Origin: an uncultured Burkholderiales bacterium
Lineage (GTDB): Bacteria > Pseudomonadota > Gammaproteobacteria > Burkholderiales > Burkholderiaceae_E
Length of the DNA stretch: 64,000 nt
NCBI GenBank assembly: GCA_902826305.1
Contig: CADEEH010000001.1
Span: forward strand, 1-64,000
Reading direction: 5' to 3'
The notes under the pieces were generated by a model, which saw nothing but the letters and a program-made list of their open reading frames with translations, was not told the DNA's origin and did no database searches. The first letter of the stretch is position 1. Each line of letters starts with the position of its first letter. A program made the translations under genes and the position numbers. Below are positions 9,934 through 18,068 of the stretch, piece by piece.

Positions 9934-10848
9934 TCATGGCATGCCACGCGGCCTCAGCCGCGGGGCACCGTGTCGGCTCGTGGCCCGCGCCGCAGCCGAG
10001 AACGAGACGATGTCGTCGAGCACCGGTGCCAGCGGACGCAGCGGCCAGGCGAACGCAGCGACCAGTGTCTCGTGCCCGGCACGCGGATACCGATGCTCGA
10101 CGACCCGTGTACCCCGCGAACGCAGCAACCGCGCGAGCCCGGCGGTGTTGCGTTCCGGGTCGACCCGTTCGTCGGTCCTGCCTGCCGCGAGCAGGCAAGG
10201 CAGCACCGATGCCGACGCGTGGTGGATCGGCTGCGAATCGACCGGCACCTCCGGATGTCCGAACGCCGACTGCACTTCGGGTGTCCGGATGGGCAGGAAG
10301 TCGTACGGGCCGGCCAGCCCGATCCAGCCGGCCAGCCGCTCGCGCTGTGCGCCGACCGCGCCCAACCAGCGCTCGTCCAGGGCCACCATCGCCGCGTTGT
10401 AGGCTCCGGCGCTGTGCCCGGCGACGAACACACGATCGGGATCGGCGCCCCAGCTGAGGGCATTGCGCAGCGCGTGTGCGACCGCGAGCGCACTGTCGGC
10501 GACGAATGCCGGATAGCGCACTTCCGGATGCAGCCGATAGTCGGCCACCATCGCGATCACACCCCGTGCCGCCAGCGCTTCACCGACGAAGCGGTAGTCC
10601 TCGCGCCGACCTCGATTCCACGCACCACCGTGCAGGAACACCACCAGCGGCGTGTTCACCACCGGCTCACCTGGCGTGTACAGGTCGAACCGATGGCGTT
10701 CGTGCGGCCCGTAGGCGAACCCCTGCGCACTGCGCCGGCTGCCGACCGAGGCGATCACGTTGAGCAAGGCGGCCGGCGCGGCGGCGGTGGTCGCGAGTGC
10801 CGCGCCGATCGCGGCCATGCCGGCATGGATCATGTGTCTGCGTTTCAT
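9934..10848 (-). CDS. Alpha/beta-hydrolase, HSL/carboxylesterase-like
   Basis: 304 residues with an N-terminal basic and hydrophobic signal-like segment (residues 1-35). Hydrolase motifs are complete: oxyanion-hole HGGAW, nucleophile elbow GHSAG, an Asp in GRTDERV and the His in RAGHE. This is the short carboxylesterase type, often annotated as esterase or lipase. The substrate cannot be told from sequence. It is transcribed toward the SGNH hydrolase cluster and upstream of it; 109 bp separate its start from the end of acr3. Confidence 0.85.
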   Translation of the reverse strand: MKRRHMIHAGMAAIGAALATTAAAPAALLNVIASVGSRRSAQGFAYGPHERHRFDLYTPGEPVVNTPLVVFLHGGAWNRGRREDYRFVGEALAARGVIAMVADYRLHPEVRYPAFVADSALAVAHALRNALSWGADPDRVFVAGHSAGAYNAAMVALDERWLGAVGAQRERLAGWIGLAGPYDFLPIRTPEVQSAFGHPEVPVDSQPIHHASASVLPCLLAAGRTDERVDPERNTAGLARLLRSRGTRVVEHRYPRAGHETLVAAFAWPLRPLAPVLDDIVSFSAAARATSRHGAPRLRPRGMP

Positions 10849-10957
10849 GGACCGGGCGCTTTTGGGACCAGCGGGGACAGGAACCGCCGCATGCCCGCCG
10901 CCGACGGCACCGCTGTTACGCGCGAAGCCCCCGATCGGATTCAGACCCGGATGACCG

Positions 10958-12031
10958 TCAGCGCCTCGCGCCCGCCTCGTACCAGCCCTTGCTCCGGTTC
11001 ACCACCCGGACCACCAGCAGCATCACCGGCACTTCGATCAGCACCCCCACCACGGTCGCCAGCGCAGCGCCGGACTCGAAGCCGAACAGGCTGATCGCCG
11101 CCGCCACCGCGAGCTCGAAGAAATTGCTCGCGCCGATCAGCGCCGAGGGGCAGGCGACGTCGTGGGGTTCACCCAGCCTGCGATTGAGCCAGTAGGCCAG
11201 CGCCGAGTTGAACACCACCTGGATCAGGATCGGCACCGCCAGCATCGCAATCACCAGCGGCTGGCGCAGGATCGCCTCGCCCTGGAAAGCGAACAGCAGC
11301 ACCAGCGTGACCAGCAACGCGGCGATCGACCAGGGACCGGTCCTGGCCAGCGCGGCATCGAAGGCCGCCGGTCCGCGGGCGAGCAGCGACCGTCGCCAGA
11401 GCTGCGCGATCACCACCGGGATCACGATGTACAACACGACCGAGGTGAGCAGCGTGTCCCACGGCACCGTGATCGACGACAGGCCGAGCAGCAGCGCGAC
11501 GATCGGCGCGAACGCGAACACCATGATCGTGTCGTTCAAGGCCACCTGGCTCAGCGTGAACAGCGGATGACCGTTGGTCAGCCGGCTCCAGACGAACACC
11601 ATCGCGGTGCAGGGCGCGGCGGCCAGCAGGATCAGGCCGGCGACGTAGCTGTCGAGCTGGGCGGCCGGCAGGTGGGGTGCGAACACCTGGCGCACGAAGA
11701 TCCAGCCCAGCAGCGCCATCGAGAACGGCTTGACCGCCCAGTTGACGAACAGCGTCACGCCGATGCCGCGCCAATGCCGGCTGACCTGGTGCAACGCGCC
11801 GAAGTCGACCTTCAGCAGCATCGGGATGATCATCACCCAGATCAGCAGGCCGACCGGCAGGTTGACCTTGGCGACCTCCATGCGGCCGATCGCCTGCACC
11901 GGCGCGGGCAGCCATTGGCCGACGAGGATGCCGGCGACGATGCACAGGAAGACCCAGACCGTGAGATACCGCTCGAAGACTTTCATCGGCGCCGGTGCGG
12001 CCGGTGGCGCGAGGACTGTGGTCGTGTTCAT
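10958..12031 (-). CDS. acr3: ACR3-family arsenite efflux permease
   Basis: 357-residue integral membrane protein with about ten helices, exporting arsenite using the proton gradient. Family marks are the conserved Cys in AAPCTAMVF (fourth helix) and the Glu in ASNFFELAVA (ninth helix). It is the last gene of arsR-arsI-arsC-acr3, 8 bp after arsC. Confidence 0.95.
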   Translation of the reverse strand: MNTTTVLAPPAAPAPMKVFERYLTVWVFLCIVAGILVGQWLPAPVQAIGRMEVAKVNLPVGLLIWVMIIPMLLKVDFGALHQVSRHWRGIGVTLFVNWAVKPFSMALLGWIFVRQVFAPHLPAAQLDSYVAGLILLAAAPCTAMVFVWSRLTNGHPLFTLSQVALNDTIMVFAFAPIVALLLGLSSITVPWDTLLTSVVLYIVIPVVIAQLWRRSLLARGPAAFDAALARTGPWSIAALLVTLVLLFAFQGEAILRQPLVIAMLAVPILIQVVFNSALAYWLNRRLGEPHDVACPSALIGASNFFELAVAAAISLFGFESGAALATVVGVLIEVPVMLLVVRVVNRSKGWYEAGARR

Positions 12032-12039
12032 CGCCGCCG

Positions 12040-12546
12040 TCAGCTCCGCCCGATCGCGGCCAGCGCGGCCCGCAGTCCGTCACTGCCGATCGTCTCCAGC
12101 GGCAGGGCCAGCAGCTGCAGCATCCGGTAACCGATCGCCTGGCGCGTCAGTTCGAACGCGCGGCGCCTGCCCTCGTCGCCGCCCTCGGCGTTCGACGGGT
12201 CGGGATAGCCCCAATGCACCCTGATCGGCTGGGCACCGGCGCGACCGGTGAAGACCGGGCAGGTTTCGGCCGCCGCGCTGTCACAGACGGTGATGACCAG
12301 CGACAGCGGCGGCGCACCTTCGCCGCTGAATTCGTCCCAGCTCTTGCTGCGCAGGCCCCCGGTGTCGATGCCCGCATTGACCAGCGCCTCGAGTGCGAAC
12401 GGATTGATCCGCCCGCCGGGTGCGCTGCCGGCGCTGTGTGCCCTGACGTCCTTGCCGAGCCGCGCAGCCAGGTGATTCAGCATCGCTTCGGCCAGCACGC
12501 TGCGGGCCGAATTGTGGGTGCACAGGATCAGGACGTCGGTGGTCAC
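12040..12546 (-). CDS. arsC: Arsenate reductase, thioredoxin-coupled (LMW phosphatase fold)
   Basis: 168-residue enzyme reducing arsenate to arsenite for export by Acr3. The P-loop CTHNSARS holds the nucleophile Cys9; Cys88 and Cys96 in VCDSAAAETCP are the relay cysteines of the thioredoxin-type reductase. The C-terminus is about 30 residues longer than in the Staphylococcus enzyme. It sits between arsI and acr3 in the operon. Confidence 0.95.
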   Translation of the reverse strand: MTTDVLILCTHNSARSVLAEAMLNHLAARLGKDVRAHSAGSAPGGRINPFALEALVNAGIDTGGLRSKSWDEFSGEGAPPLSLVITVCDSAAAETCPVFTGRAGAQPIRVHWGYPDPSNAEGGDEGRRRAFELTRQAIGYRMLQLLALPLETIGSDGLRAALAAIGRS

Positions 12547-12578
12547 AGGTGGTGTCCCGTCGTCACCGAGGCCCCTGG

Positions 12579-13071
12579 TCAGCAGCAGGACGACGAGGGC
12601 TTCACCGCAACGCCGATCGGCTTGCCGCGGGTGGTCGGTGTGGCGGTTGTCGTCGGCGCGGAGGCGCAGCAGGCACCGGTCTCCTGTGCCTTGCGGGCTT
12701 CGCTGAACACCGGAATGTCGCCCAACGTGTGGAAGTGTTCCCAGGCGATCCCCTGCGGGTCGGTGACCCAGTGTTTTTCGCTGCGCGCGTAACAGCAGGT
12801 GGTCTCGCCTTCGTCGAGCAGCGCCATGTCGGCAGACTCCGCGCGCTGCTTCATCTGCGCGAGTTCCAGGGGATCATCGGTCTGGAAACCCATGGTCGAT
12901 GCCTGCCTGGTCGCCTCGGGTCGAGATCGCGAAGTTGATCCGGGGATCGTCGAGCATCCACTTCGCGTAGTCCGCTTCGACGCGGGTGGGCTCGGACGCG
13001 AACAGACTGGAATAGAACGTGATGCTCTTGCCCAGGTCCTCGACATGCAGGTGCACGTGGAATCGTTTCAT
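12579..13071 (-). pseudogene. arsI: ArsI C-As lyase with a 2-base frameshift
   Basis: ArsI splits the C-As bond of trivalent organoarsenicals using Fe(II) and O2. The first 60 codons (ATG at 13071, GGAG 6 bases upstream) read through to His60, the expected iron ligand of the GIDH segment, and then run into a stop. The remaining gene, with the vicinal Cys pair in TTCCYA and the Glu ligand of WEHFHT, continues in another frame. The bases at 12885-12894 fit loss of CT from an expected CAT-CTG-GGT (His-Leu-Gly) between 12891 and 12892. With those two bases restored, one uninterrupted ArsI results. A real mutation and a sequencing error cannot be told apart here. Confidence 0.85.
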
Positions 13072-13085
13072 CATCATCTCCGGGA

Positions 13086-13412
13086 TCAGCAGGTGGCGCG
13101 TCGCCTCGGGTTGCCCGTCGCACACGGGCTTCCCTGGCAGCAGTGATCGGTCAGGTAGGACAGCAGCGTGTTCATGTGCTCGAAGGCCGGTCGGTAATGC
13201 AGATGGCGGCCCTCGCGCACGACGTTGACCAGGTCCGCGTGCACGAGTTCCTTCAAGTGGAACGACAACGTCGAGCCCGGGATGTCGAGCATCGCGGACA
13301 ACGCGCCGGGTGTCATGCCCTCGGGTCCGGCGCCGACGAGCGCGCGGAATACCCGCAGCCGGGCCTCCTGGGCGAGGGCGGCGAGTGCGGCGACGGCGGC
13401 TTTCTCATTCAT
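13086..13412 (-). CDS. arsR: ArsR-family arsenite-responsive repressor
   Basis: 108-residue winged-helix repressor. The sensor cysteines are at the C-terminus, Cys91-Cys92 and Cys97 (HCCQGSPC), as in the Acidithiobacillus ferrooxidans type of ArsR, not within the DNA-recognition helix as in the E. coli type. It leads the ars operon. The ATG lies only 7 bases from the proposed -10 hexamer and has no Shine-Dalgarno sequence, which suggests a leaderless or very short-leader mRNA. Confidence 0.93.
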   Translation of the reverse strand: MNEKAAVAALAALAQEARLRVFRALVGAGPEGMTPGALSAMLDIPGSTLSFHLKELVHADLVNVVREGRHLHYRPAFEHMNTLLSYLTDHCCQGSPCATGNPRRRATC

Positions 13413-13418
13413 ATTTCT

Positions 13419-13448
13419 ATTTTTATCGAATCATCGATGGAATGTCAA
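13419..13448 (-). promoter_or_regulatory. ars operon promoter with embedded operator
   Basis: On the minus strand: TTGACA (13448-13443), a 17-base spacer, then TAAAAA (13425-13420). The spacer and -10 contain the inverted repeat ATCGA-TGAT-TCGAT, a fitting ArsR site. The transcript would begin at or a base or two from the arsR ATG. Confidence 0.7.
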
Positions 13449-13496
13449 GGCGTGTCGGCGGCAGCGATCGTCGAGTCCCCGTGGTCTCCCGTTCGT

Positions 13497-13541
13497 TTGG
13501 TATTACAACTGGTTGACATACCAACTACCGATCGTTATGGT
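13497..13541 (+). promoter_or_regulatory. Promoter and palindromic operator of the ABC/P450 operon
   Basis: TTGACA at 13513-13518, 17 bases, then TATGGT at 13536-13541. Overlapping the -35 is TTGGTAT (13497-13503) with its exact inverse ATACCAA (13518-13524), centres 21 bp or two helical turns apart. A compact TGGT-N6-ACCA palindrome lies at 13510-13523. A repressor bound here would block the promoter. The MarR gene in the same operon is the nearest candidate. Confidence 0.65.
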
Positions 13542-13613
13542 TCCGATCGAGGTTGCGAAAGATCAACCCGGCGCGCGCATCGACGCGTGCCACATACCGG
13601 AGGAGCAGATCCC

Positions 13614-14786
13614 ATGGCCGTCAACATCCACCCCCTCGTGTGGGCCGTCGCGTCCACCTTCGTGCTGGCGCCAGGCCTTTCGGCAGCGCAGAACGTCAAG
13701 GTCGGCATCGTCGGCCCCTTCTCCGGCCCGTTCGCCCACTACGGCACGTTGTTCAAGGCCGGCGTGGAAGCCTACGTGGAATCGCAGGGCGGCAAGCTTG
13801 CCGGCAAGTCGGTCGAGCTGATCTATCGCGACACCGGCGGCCCCAATCCCGGCCAGACCCGCAACCTGGTCCAGGAGCTGATCGTCAAGGACAAGGTCGA
13901 CTACCTGGGCGGCTTCGTGTTCACGCCCAATGCGTTCGCCGCGGCGCCGCTGGTCCAGCAGAGCCAGACGCCGATGGTGGTCTTCAACGCCGCCACGTCG
14001 GCCGTCACCGACAAGAGTGAATACATCGTGCGCACCAGCTACACGTTGTGGCAGGTGACCGTTCCGCTGGCGCAGTGGGCAGCGAAGAACGACATCCGGA
14101 AGGTCGTGACCGCGGTGACCGACTACGGTCCCGGCATCGACGCCGAGACCGCGTGGAAGAGCGAATTCACGAAACAGGGCGGCACGGTCGTCGAGAGCAT
14201 CCGGATGCCGATCGCGACCACCGACTTCGCACCCTTCATCCAGCGCATCAAGGCCAGCGGCGCCCAGGCGGTCTACACGTTCCTGCCCGGCGGTCCGCCG
14301 AACCTGGGCTTCGTCAAGGCGTACAACGAGAACGGGCTGGCCAAGGCCGGCATCCGCTTCCTCGGCACCGCGGAGATGGACGAATACGACCTGCAGAAGT
14401 TCGGCGACTCGGCGCTCGGGCTGACGACCGCGTTCCACTACTCGTCCGCACACGACTCGCCGGCGAACAGGAAGTTCGTCGAGGCGCTGAAGAAGAAGGA
14501 TCCGGCCGCTGTCGCGAACTACGCGTCGGTCGGCGCCTGGGACGGCATGTACGTGATCCACAAGATGATCGAGGCGACCGGTGGCCAGAAGGACGGGCTG
14601 AAGGCGATCGCCGCGGCCCGCACGTTGCAGTGGGAAAGCCCGCGCGGCGCGGTGCGCATCGATCCGAAGACGCGGCACATCGTGCAGAACGTCTATCTGC
14701 GCAAGGTCGAGTCCGCCGGCGGCACGCTGTTCAACAGGGAAGTGCAGAACTTCGGACCGCAGATCGACTACGGACTGGACAAATAA
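13614..14786 (+). CDS. ABC transporter periplasmic binding protein (branched-chain/aromatic acid type)
   Basis: 390-residue type I periplasmic binding protein (Peripla_BP_6) with a Sec signal peptide of about 25 residues ending in LSAA. The mature protein starts QNVKVGIVGPFSG, typical of Liv-type receptors. Relatives bind leucine-type amino acids but also benzoates and coumarates. Placement at the head of an operon with a CYP199-like P450 suggests a methoxybenzoate-type ligand (inference). The ATG follows GGAGGAG at 13599-13605. It is the first gene after the TTGACA promoter. Confidence 0.9.
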   Translation: MAVNIHPLVWAVASTFVLAPGLSAAQNVKVGIVGPFSGPFAHYGTLFKAGVEAYVESQGGKLAGKSVELIYRDTGGPNPGQTRNLVQELIVKDKVDYLGGFVFTPNAFAAAPLVQQSQTPMVVFNAATSAVTDKSEYIVRTSYTLWQVTVPLAQWAAKNDIRKVVTAVTDYGPGIDAETAWKSEFTKQGGTVVESIRMPIATTDFAPFIQRIKASGAQAVYTFLPGGPPNLGFVKAYNENGLAKAGIRFLGTAEMDEYDLQKFGDSALGLTTAFHYSSAHDSPANRKFVEALKKKDPAAVANYASVGAWDGMYVIHKMIEATGGQKDGLKAIAAARTLQWESPRGAVRIDPKTRHIVQNVYLRKVESAGGTLFNREVQNFGPQIDYGLDK

Positions 14787-14790
14787 GCCC

Positions 14791-15648
14791 GTGGTCGTCG
14801 TCGCGAACCTGCTGATCGACGGCCTGGCCTACGGCATGGTGCTGTTCGTGATCGCCGTCGGGCTGTCGGTCACGCTCGGGCTGATGCGCTTCGTGAACCT
14901 GGCCCATGGCGCGTTCGCGATGATCGGTGGCTACGTCACCGCGCTGCTGGCCCGCGAGGCGCAGTGGAACTTCTGGGCGGCTCTGGCTGCGGCGCTGGTG
15001 CTGACGGCCGCGCTCGGTGCGCTGCTCGAGGCGCTGGTGCTGCGGCACCTGTATCGGCGCAGCGAGCTGGAGCAGGTGCTGTTCACGATCGGGCTGTCGT
15101 TCTTCCTGATCGCGACCACCAATGCACTGGCCGGTCCGCAGGTCCAGCTGATTCCACTGCCGCCCGCGCTCGCCGGCAGCATCGACCTGGGATTCCGCAC
15201 CTTGCCGTCGCAGCGGCTGTTCGTGCTCGCCGCCGGATTGATCGTGGCCGCCGGTGCCGCGTTCACCGTCGCCAGGACACGTTTCGGCGTCTGGCTGCGC
15301 GCGGCCGTCGATCATCCGGAGACCGCGGCGACTCTCGGCATCCCGATCCGCCGGGTGCAGTGTGCGAGTTTCGCCACCGGCGCAGGGCTCGCCGCGCTCG
15401 GTGGTGTACTCGGCGCCGAACTGATGCCGCTGGAGCCGTACTACGCGCTGAAGTACCTGGTGCTGGTGCTGGTGGTCGTCGCGGTCGGCGGCATGGGCAG
15501 CATCACCGGCTCGCTGGTCGCCGCGCTGGCGCTCGGCATCGTCGAGACCGCCAGCAAGTACTTCGCATCGCAGTGGGGCAACCTGTTCTTCTTCGCTGCG
15601 ATGGCGCTGCTGCTGGCGTGGCGGCCGAACGGGCTGCTGCGGCGATGA
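14791..15648 (+). CDS. ABC transporter permease, LivH type
   Basis: 285-residue inner-membrane permease with about eight helices, starting at a GTG four bases after the binding-protein stop. The LivH signature is visible as GLMRFVNLAHGAF near residue 30 and VVAVGGMGSITGSL near 227. It pairs with the LivM-type protein that follows (4-base overlap). Confidence 0.92.
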   Translation: MVVVANLLIDGLAYGMVLFVIAVGLSVTLGLMRFVNLAHGAFAMIGGYVTALLAREAQWNFWAALAAALVLTAALGALLEALVLRHLYRRSELEQVLFTIGLSFFLIATTNALAGPQVQLIPLPPALAGSIDLGFRTLPSQRLFVLAAGLIVAAGAAFTVARTRFGVWLRAAVDHPETAATLGIPIRRVQCASFATGAGLAALGGVLGAELMPLEPYYALKYLVLVLVVVAVGGMGSITGSLVAALALGIVETASKYFASQWGNLFFFAAMALLLAWRPNGLLRR

Positions 15649-16595
15649 GCGACGTCCAACGGGTCGCGCCGCCATGGCGCCTGCCGCTGGTCGTGCTGGT
15701 CGCGGGGCTGGCCGCCTGGGTCGCGCTGCCCGATCAACTGGGCCTGCTGACGCGGCTGTTCACCACTGCGTTGCTGGTGCTGTCGCTGGACCTCGTGGTC
15801 GGCATCGCCGGACTGGCGACGTTGGGCCAGGCCGCGTTGTTCGGTGCCGGTGCCTACGCCGCCGGCATCTTCGCGTTGCGGGTCATGGCCGATCCGCTGG
15901 TGGGGCTGGTGGTCGGTGTCGGCGCGGGCGCCGGGGTCGCCCTCGCCTCCGGCGCGTTCCTGCTTCGATACCACGGCTTCACGCTGCTGATGCTGACGGT
16001 GGCGGTCGCGCAGATCCTCGCCAGCCTGGCGAGCAAGGCTCGCGACTGGACCGGCGGCGACGACGGCCTGAGCGGATTTGCTCCTGCGCCGCTGTTCGGG
16101 CTGTTCACATTCGATCTCGAGGGCCGCACGGCGGCGTTGTACGCGCTGGCCGTGCTGGTCGCGGGCCTGTATGTCGCGCGACGGGTGGTCGATTCACCGT
16201 TCGGCCTGTCGGTGCGCGGGATCCACGAGAACCGCCTGCGCATGGCGGCGCTGGGCACGCCGGTGTTCACGCGACTGCTCGCGATGTACACGCTGTCCGG
16301 CGCGTTGGCCGGCGCGGCCGGCGCACTCAGCGCGCAGACCAATGCAATCGTCGGACTCGACAGCCTCGGCTTCGCGCTCTCGGCCGAAGCGCTGGTGATG
16401 CTGGTGCTCGGCGGTACCGGCCGCCTGAGCGGCGCCCTGATCGGCGCCACGGTGTTCACGCTGCTGCACCACACGGCCGCGTCGATCAACCCGTACCACT
16501 GGCTGTTCGTCATCGGTGCGGCGCTGATGGCGGTCGTGCTGGTGCCGCCCGCGAAGGCCTGGGCATGGCTGAAGTCGCGCGGGGCCGGCGGATGA
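15645..16595 (+). CDS. ABC transporter permease, LivM type
   Basis: 316-residue permease; ATG at 15645 overlaps the previous stop. LivM features are GLATLGQAALFGAGAYAAG near residue 50 and GFALSAEALVMLVLGGTGRLSG toward the C-terminus (positions about 240-261). It forms the translocation pore together with the LivH-type partner. The stop overlaps the next ATG (ATGA). Confidence 0.92.
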   Translation: MSDVQRVAPPWRLPLVVLVAGLAAWVALPDQLGLLTRLFTTALLVLSLDLVVGIAGLATLGQAALFGAGAYAAGIFALRVMADPLVGLVVGVGAGAGVALASGAFLLRYHGFTLLMLTVAVAQILASLASKARDWTGGDDGLSGFAPAPLFGLFTFDLEGRTAALYALAVLVAGLYVARRVVDSPFGLSVRGIHENRLRMAALGTPVFTRLLAMYTLSGALAGAAGALSAQTNAIVGLDSLGFALSAEALVMLVLGGTGRLSGALIGATVFTLLHHTAASINPYHWLFVIGAALMAVVLVPPAKAWAWLKSRGAGG

Positions 16596-17332
16596 CCGCG
16601 CTGCTCGAGGTCCGTTCACTCGACAAACGCTTCGGCGGCCTGCACGTCACCCGTGCCGTCTCGCTGACACTCGCGGCCGGCGAGCGGGTCGCGCTGATCG
16701 GACCGAACGGCGCCGGCAAGACGACGCTGGTGAACCAGGTCAGCGGCGTGATCGCGCCGTCGGCGGGCAGCATCCACCTGGGCGGCGAGGACGTCACCAG
16801 GCGCTCGCAGGCCGAGCGCGTGCGGCGCGGCCTGGCGCGCACGTTCCAGATCACGACACTGGCGCCGCACCTGGCGGTCCAGCGGCAGGTCGAACTCGCG
16901 TTGTTCGAACGCGAGGGACTGGCCGGACACGCCTGGCGCTCGATCGACGGCTATCCGGTGCTCGCCGAGGAGGCCGGCGCGCTGCTCGTCCAGCTCGGGC
17001 TCGGTGATCGCGCCGGCTGGCCGACCGAACGGCTGGCCTATGGCGAGCAGCGGCTGGTCGAACTCGCGCTCGCGCTCGCGCTGCGGCCGAAGGTGCTGCT
17101 GCTCGACGAACCGATGGCCGGCGTGCCGAGAAGTGACGCGGCGCGCCTGCTGGCCGCGCTCGACGCCCTGCCCGGCGACCTCGCGGTGCTGGTGATCGAA
17201 CACGACATGGACCTGGTCTTCCGCTTTGCCCGACGCATCGTGGTGCTGGCCGACGGCGCGGTGCTGGCCGAGGGCAATCCCGATGCGATCCGCGCCAACC
17301 CGGACGTCCGCGCCGCGTACCTCGGCCACTGA
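16592..17332 (+). CDS. ABC transporter ATP-binding protein, LivG type
   Basis: 246-residue ATPase with Walker A GPNGAGKTT, an ABC signature of the LivG form LAYGEQRLVEL, Walker B VLLLDEP and the switch His in IEHDMD. It starts at ATG 16592, overlapping the LivM-type stop. One of two ATPases energising the importer. Confidence 0.93.
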   Translation: MTALLEVRSLDKRFGGLHVTRAVSLTLAAGERVALIGPNGAGKTTLVNQVSGVIAPSAGSIHLGGEDVTRRSQAERVRRGLARTFQITTLAPHLAVQRQVELALFEREGLAGHAWRSIDGYPVLAEEAGALLVQLGLGDRAGWPTERLAYGEQRLVELALALALRPKVLLLDEPMAGVPRSDAARLLAALDALPGDLAVLVIEHDMDLVFRFARRIVVLADGAVLAEGNPDAIRANPDVRAAYLGH

Positions 17333-17345
17333 CGGAGACACCGGC

Positions 17346-18050
17346 ATGCTGCTGCAGATCGACCAGGTGACCGCCGGCTACGGGCCGACCACGGTACTCG
17401 ACCGCCTGACGATCGATGTCCAGGACCGCGAACGGCTGGCGCTGCTCGGCCGCAACGGCGCGGGCAAGACGACGGCGCTGCGGGCGGTGATGGGCCTGGC
17501 GACGCTGCGCGCCGGTCGCATCGTGTTCGATGGCGAGGATCTCGCCGGCCTGCCGGCGCACGATCGCGCCCGCCGCGGCCTGGGCTACGTGCCACAGACC
17601 CGCGACATCTTCCCCTCGCTGACGGTCGAGGAGAATCTCGTCGCCGGCCTGAAGCAGCGCCCGCGCACGGGCCTGGACGAGGCGTATGCGCTGTTTCCGC
17701 GACTCGCCGAACGGCGCCGCAACGGCGGCGCGCAACTGTCCGGGGGCGAGCAGCAGATGCTCTCGGTGGCCCGGGCGCTGCTCGGTCGTCCTCGGCTGCT
17801 GCTGATGGACGAGCCGCTCGAAGGGCTCGCGCCGCTGATCCGCCAGGATCTGCTCCGGGCCTTCCGCGACATGAGTGTGTCACTCGGCATCACCGTCGTG
17901 CTCGTCGAGCAGCATGTCGACGAGGCGCTGGCGTACGCCGACCGCGCGGTGATCCTCGAGCGCGGGACGGTCGCCCACGCCGCACCTGCGAGCCAGCTTC
18001 GCGACGACCTGCCGACGCTCGAACGTTACGTCGGCATGGCCGTGCACTGA
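17346..18050 (+). CDS. ABC transporter ATP-binding protein, LivF type
   Basis: 234-residue ATPase: Walker A GRNGAGKTT, signature LSGGEQQMLS, Walker B LLLMDEP, switch His in VEQHVDE. It is the last importer gene and is followed after 18 bp by the P450, so the importer and P450 are almost certainly co-transcribed. Confidence 0.93.
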   Translation: MLLQIDQVTAGYGPTTVLDRLTIDVQDRERLALLGRNGAGKTTALRAVMGLATLRAGRIVFDGEDLAGLPAHDRARRGLGYVPQTRDIFPSLTVEENLVAGLKQRPRTGLDEAYALFPRLAERRRNGGAQLSGGEQQMLSVARALLGRPRLLLMDEPLEGLAPLIRQDLLRAFRDMSVSLGITVVLVEQHVDEALAYADRAVILERGTVAHAAPASQLRDDLPTLERYVGMAVH

Positions 18051-18068
18051 AACAACGAAGGAGCCCCG

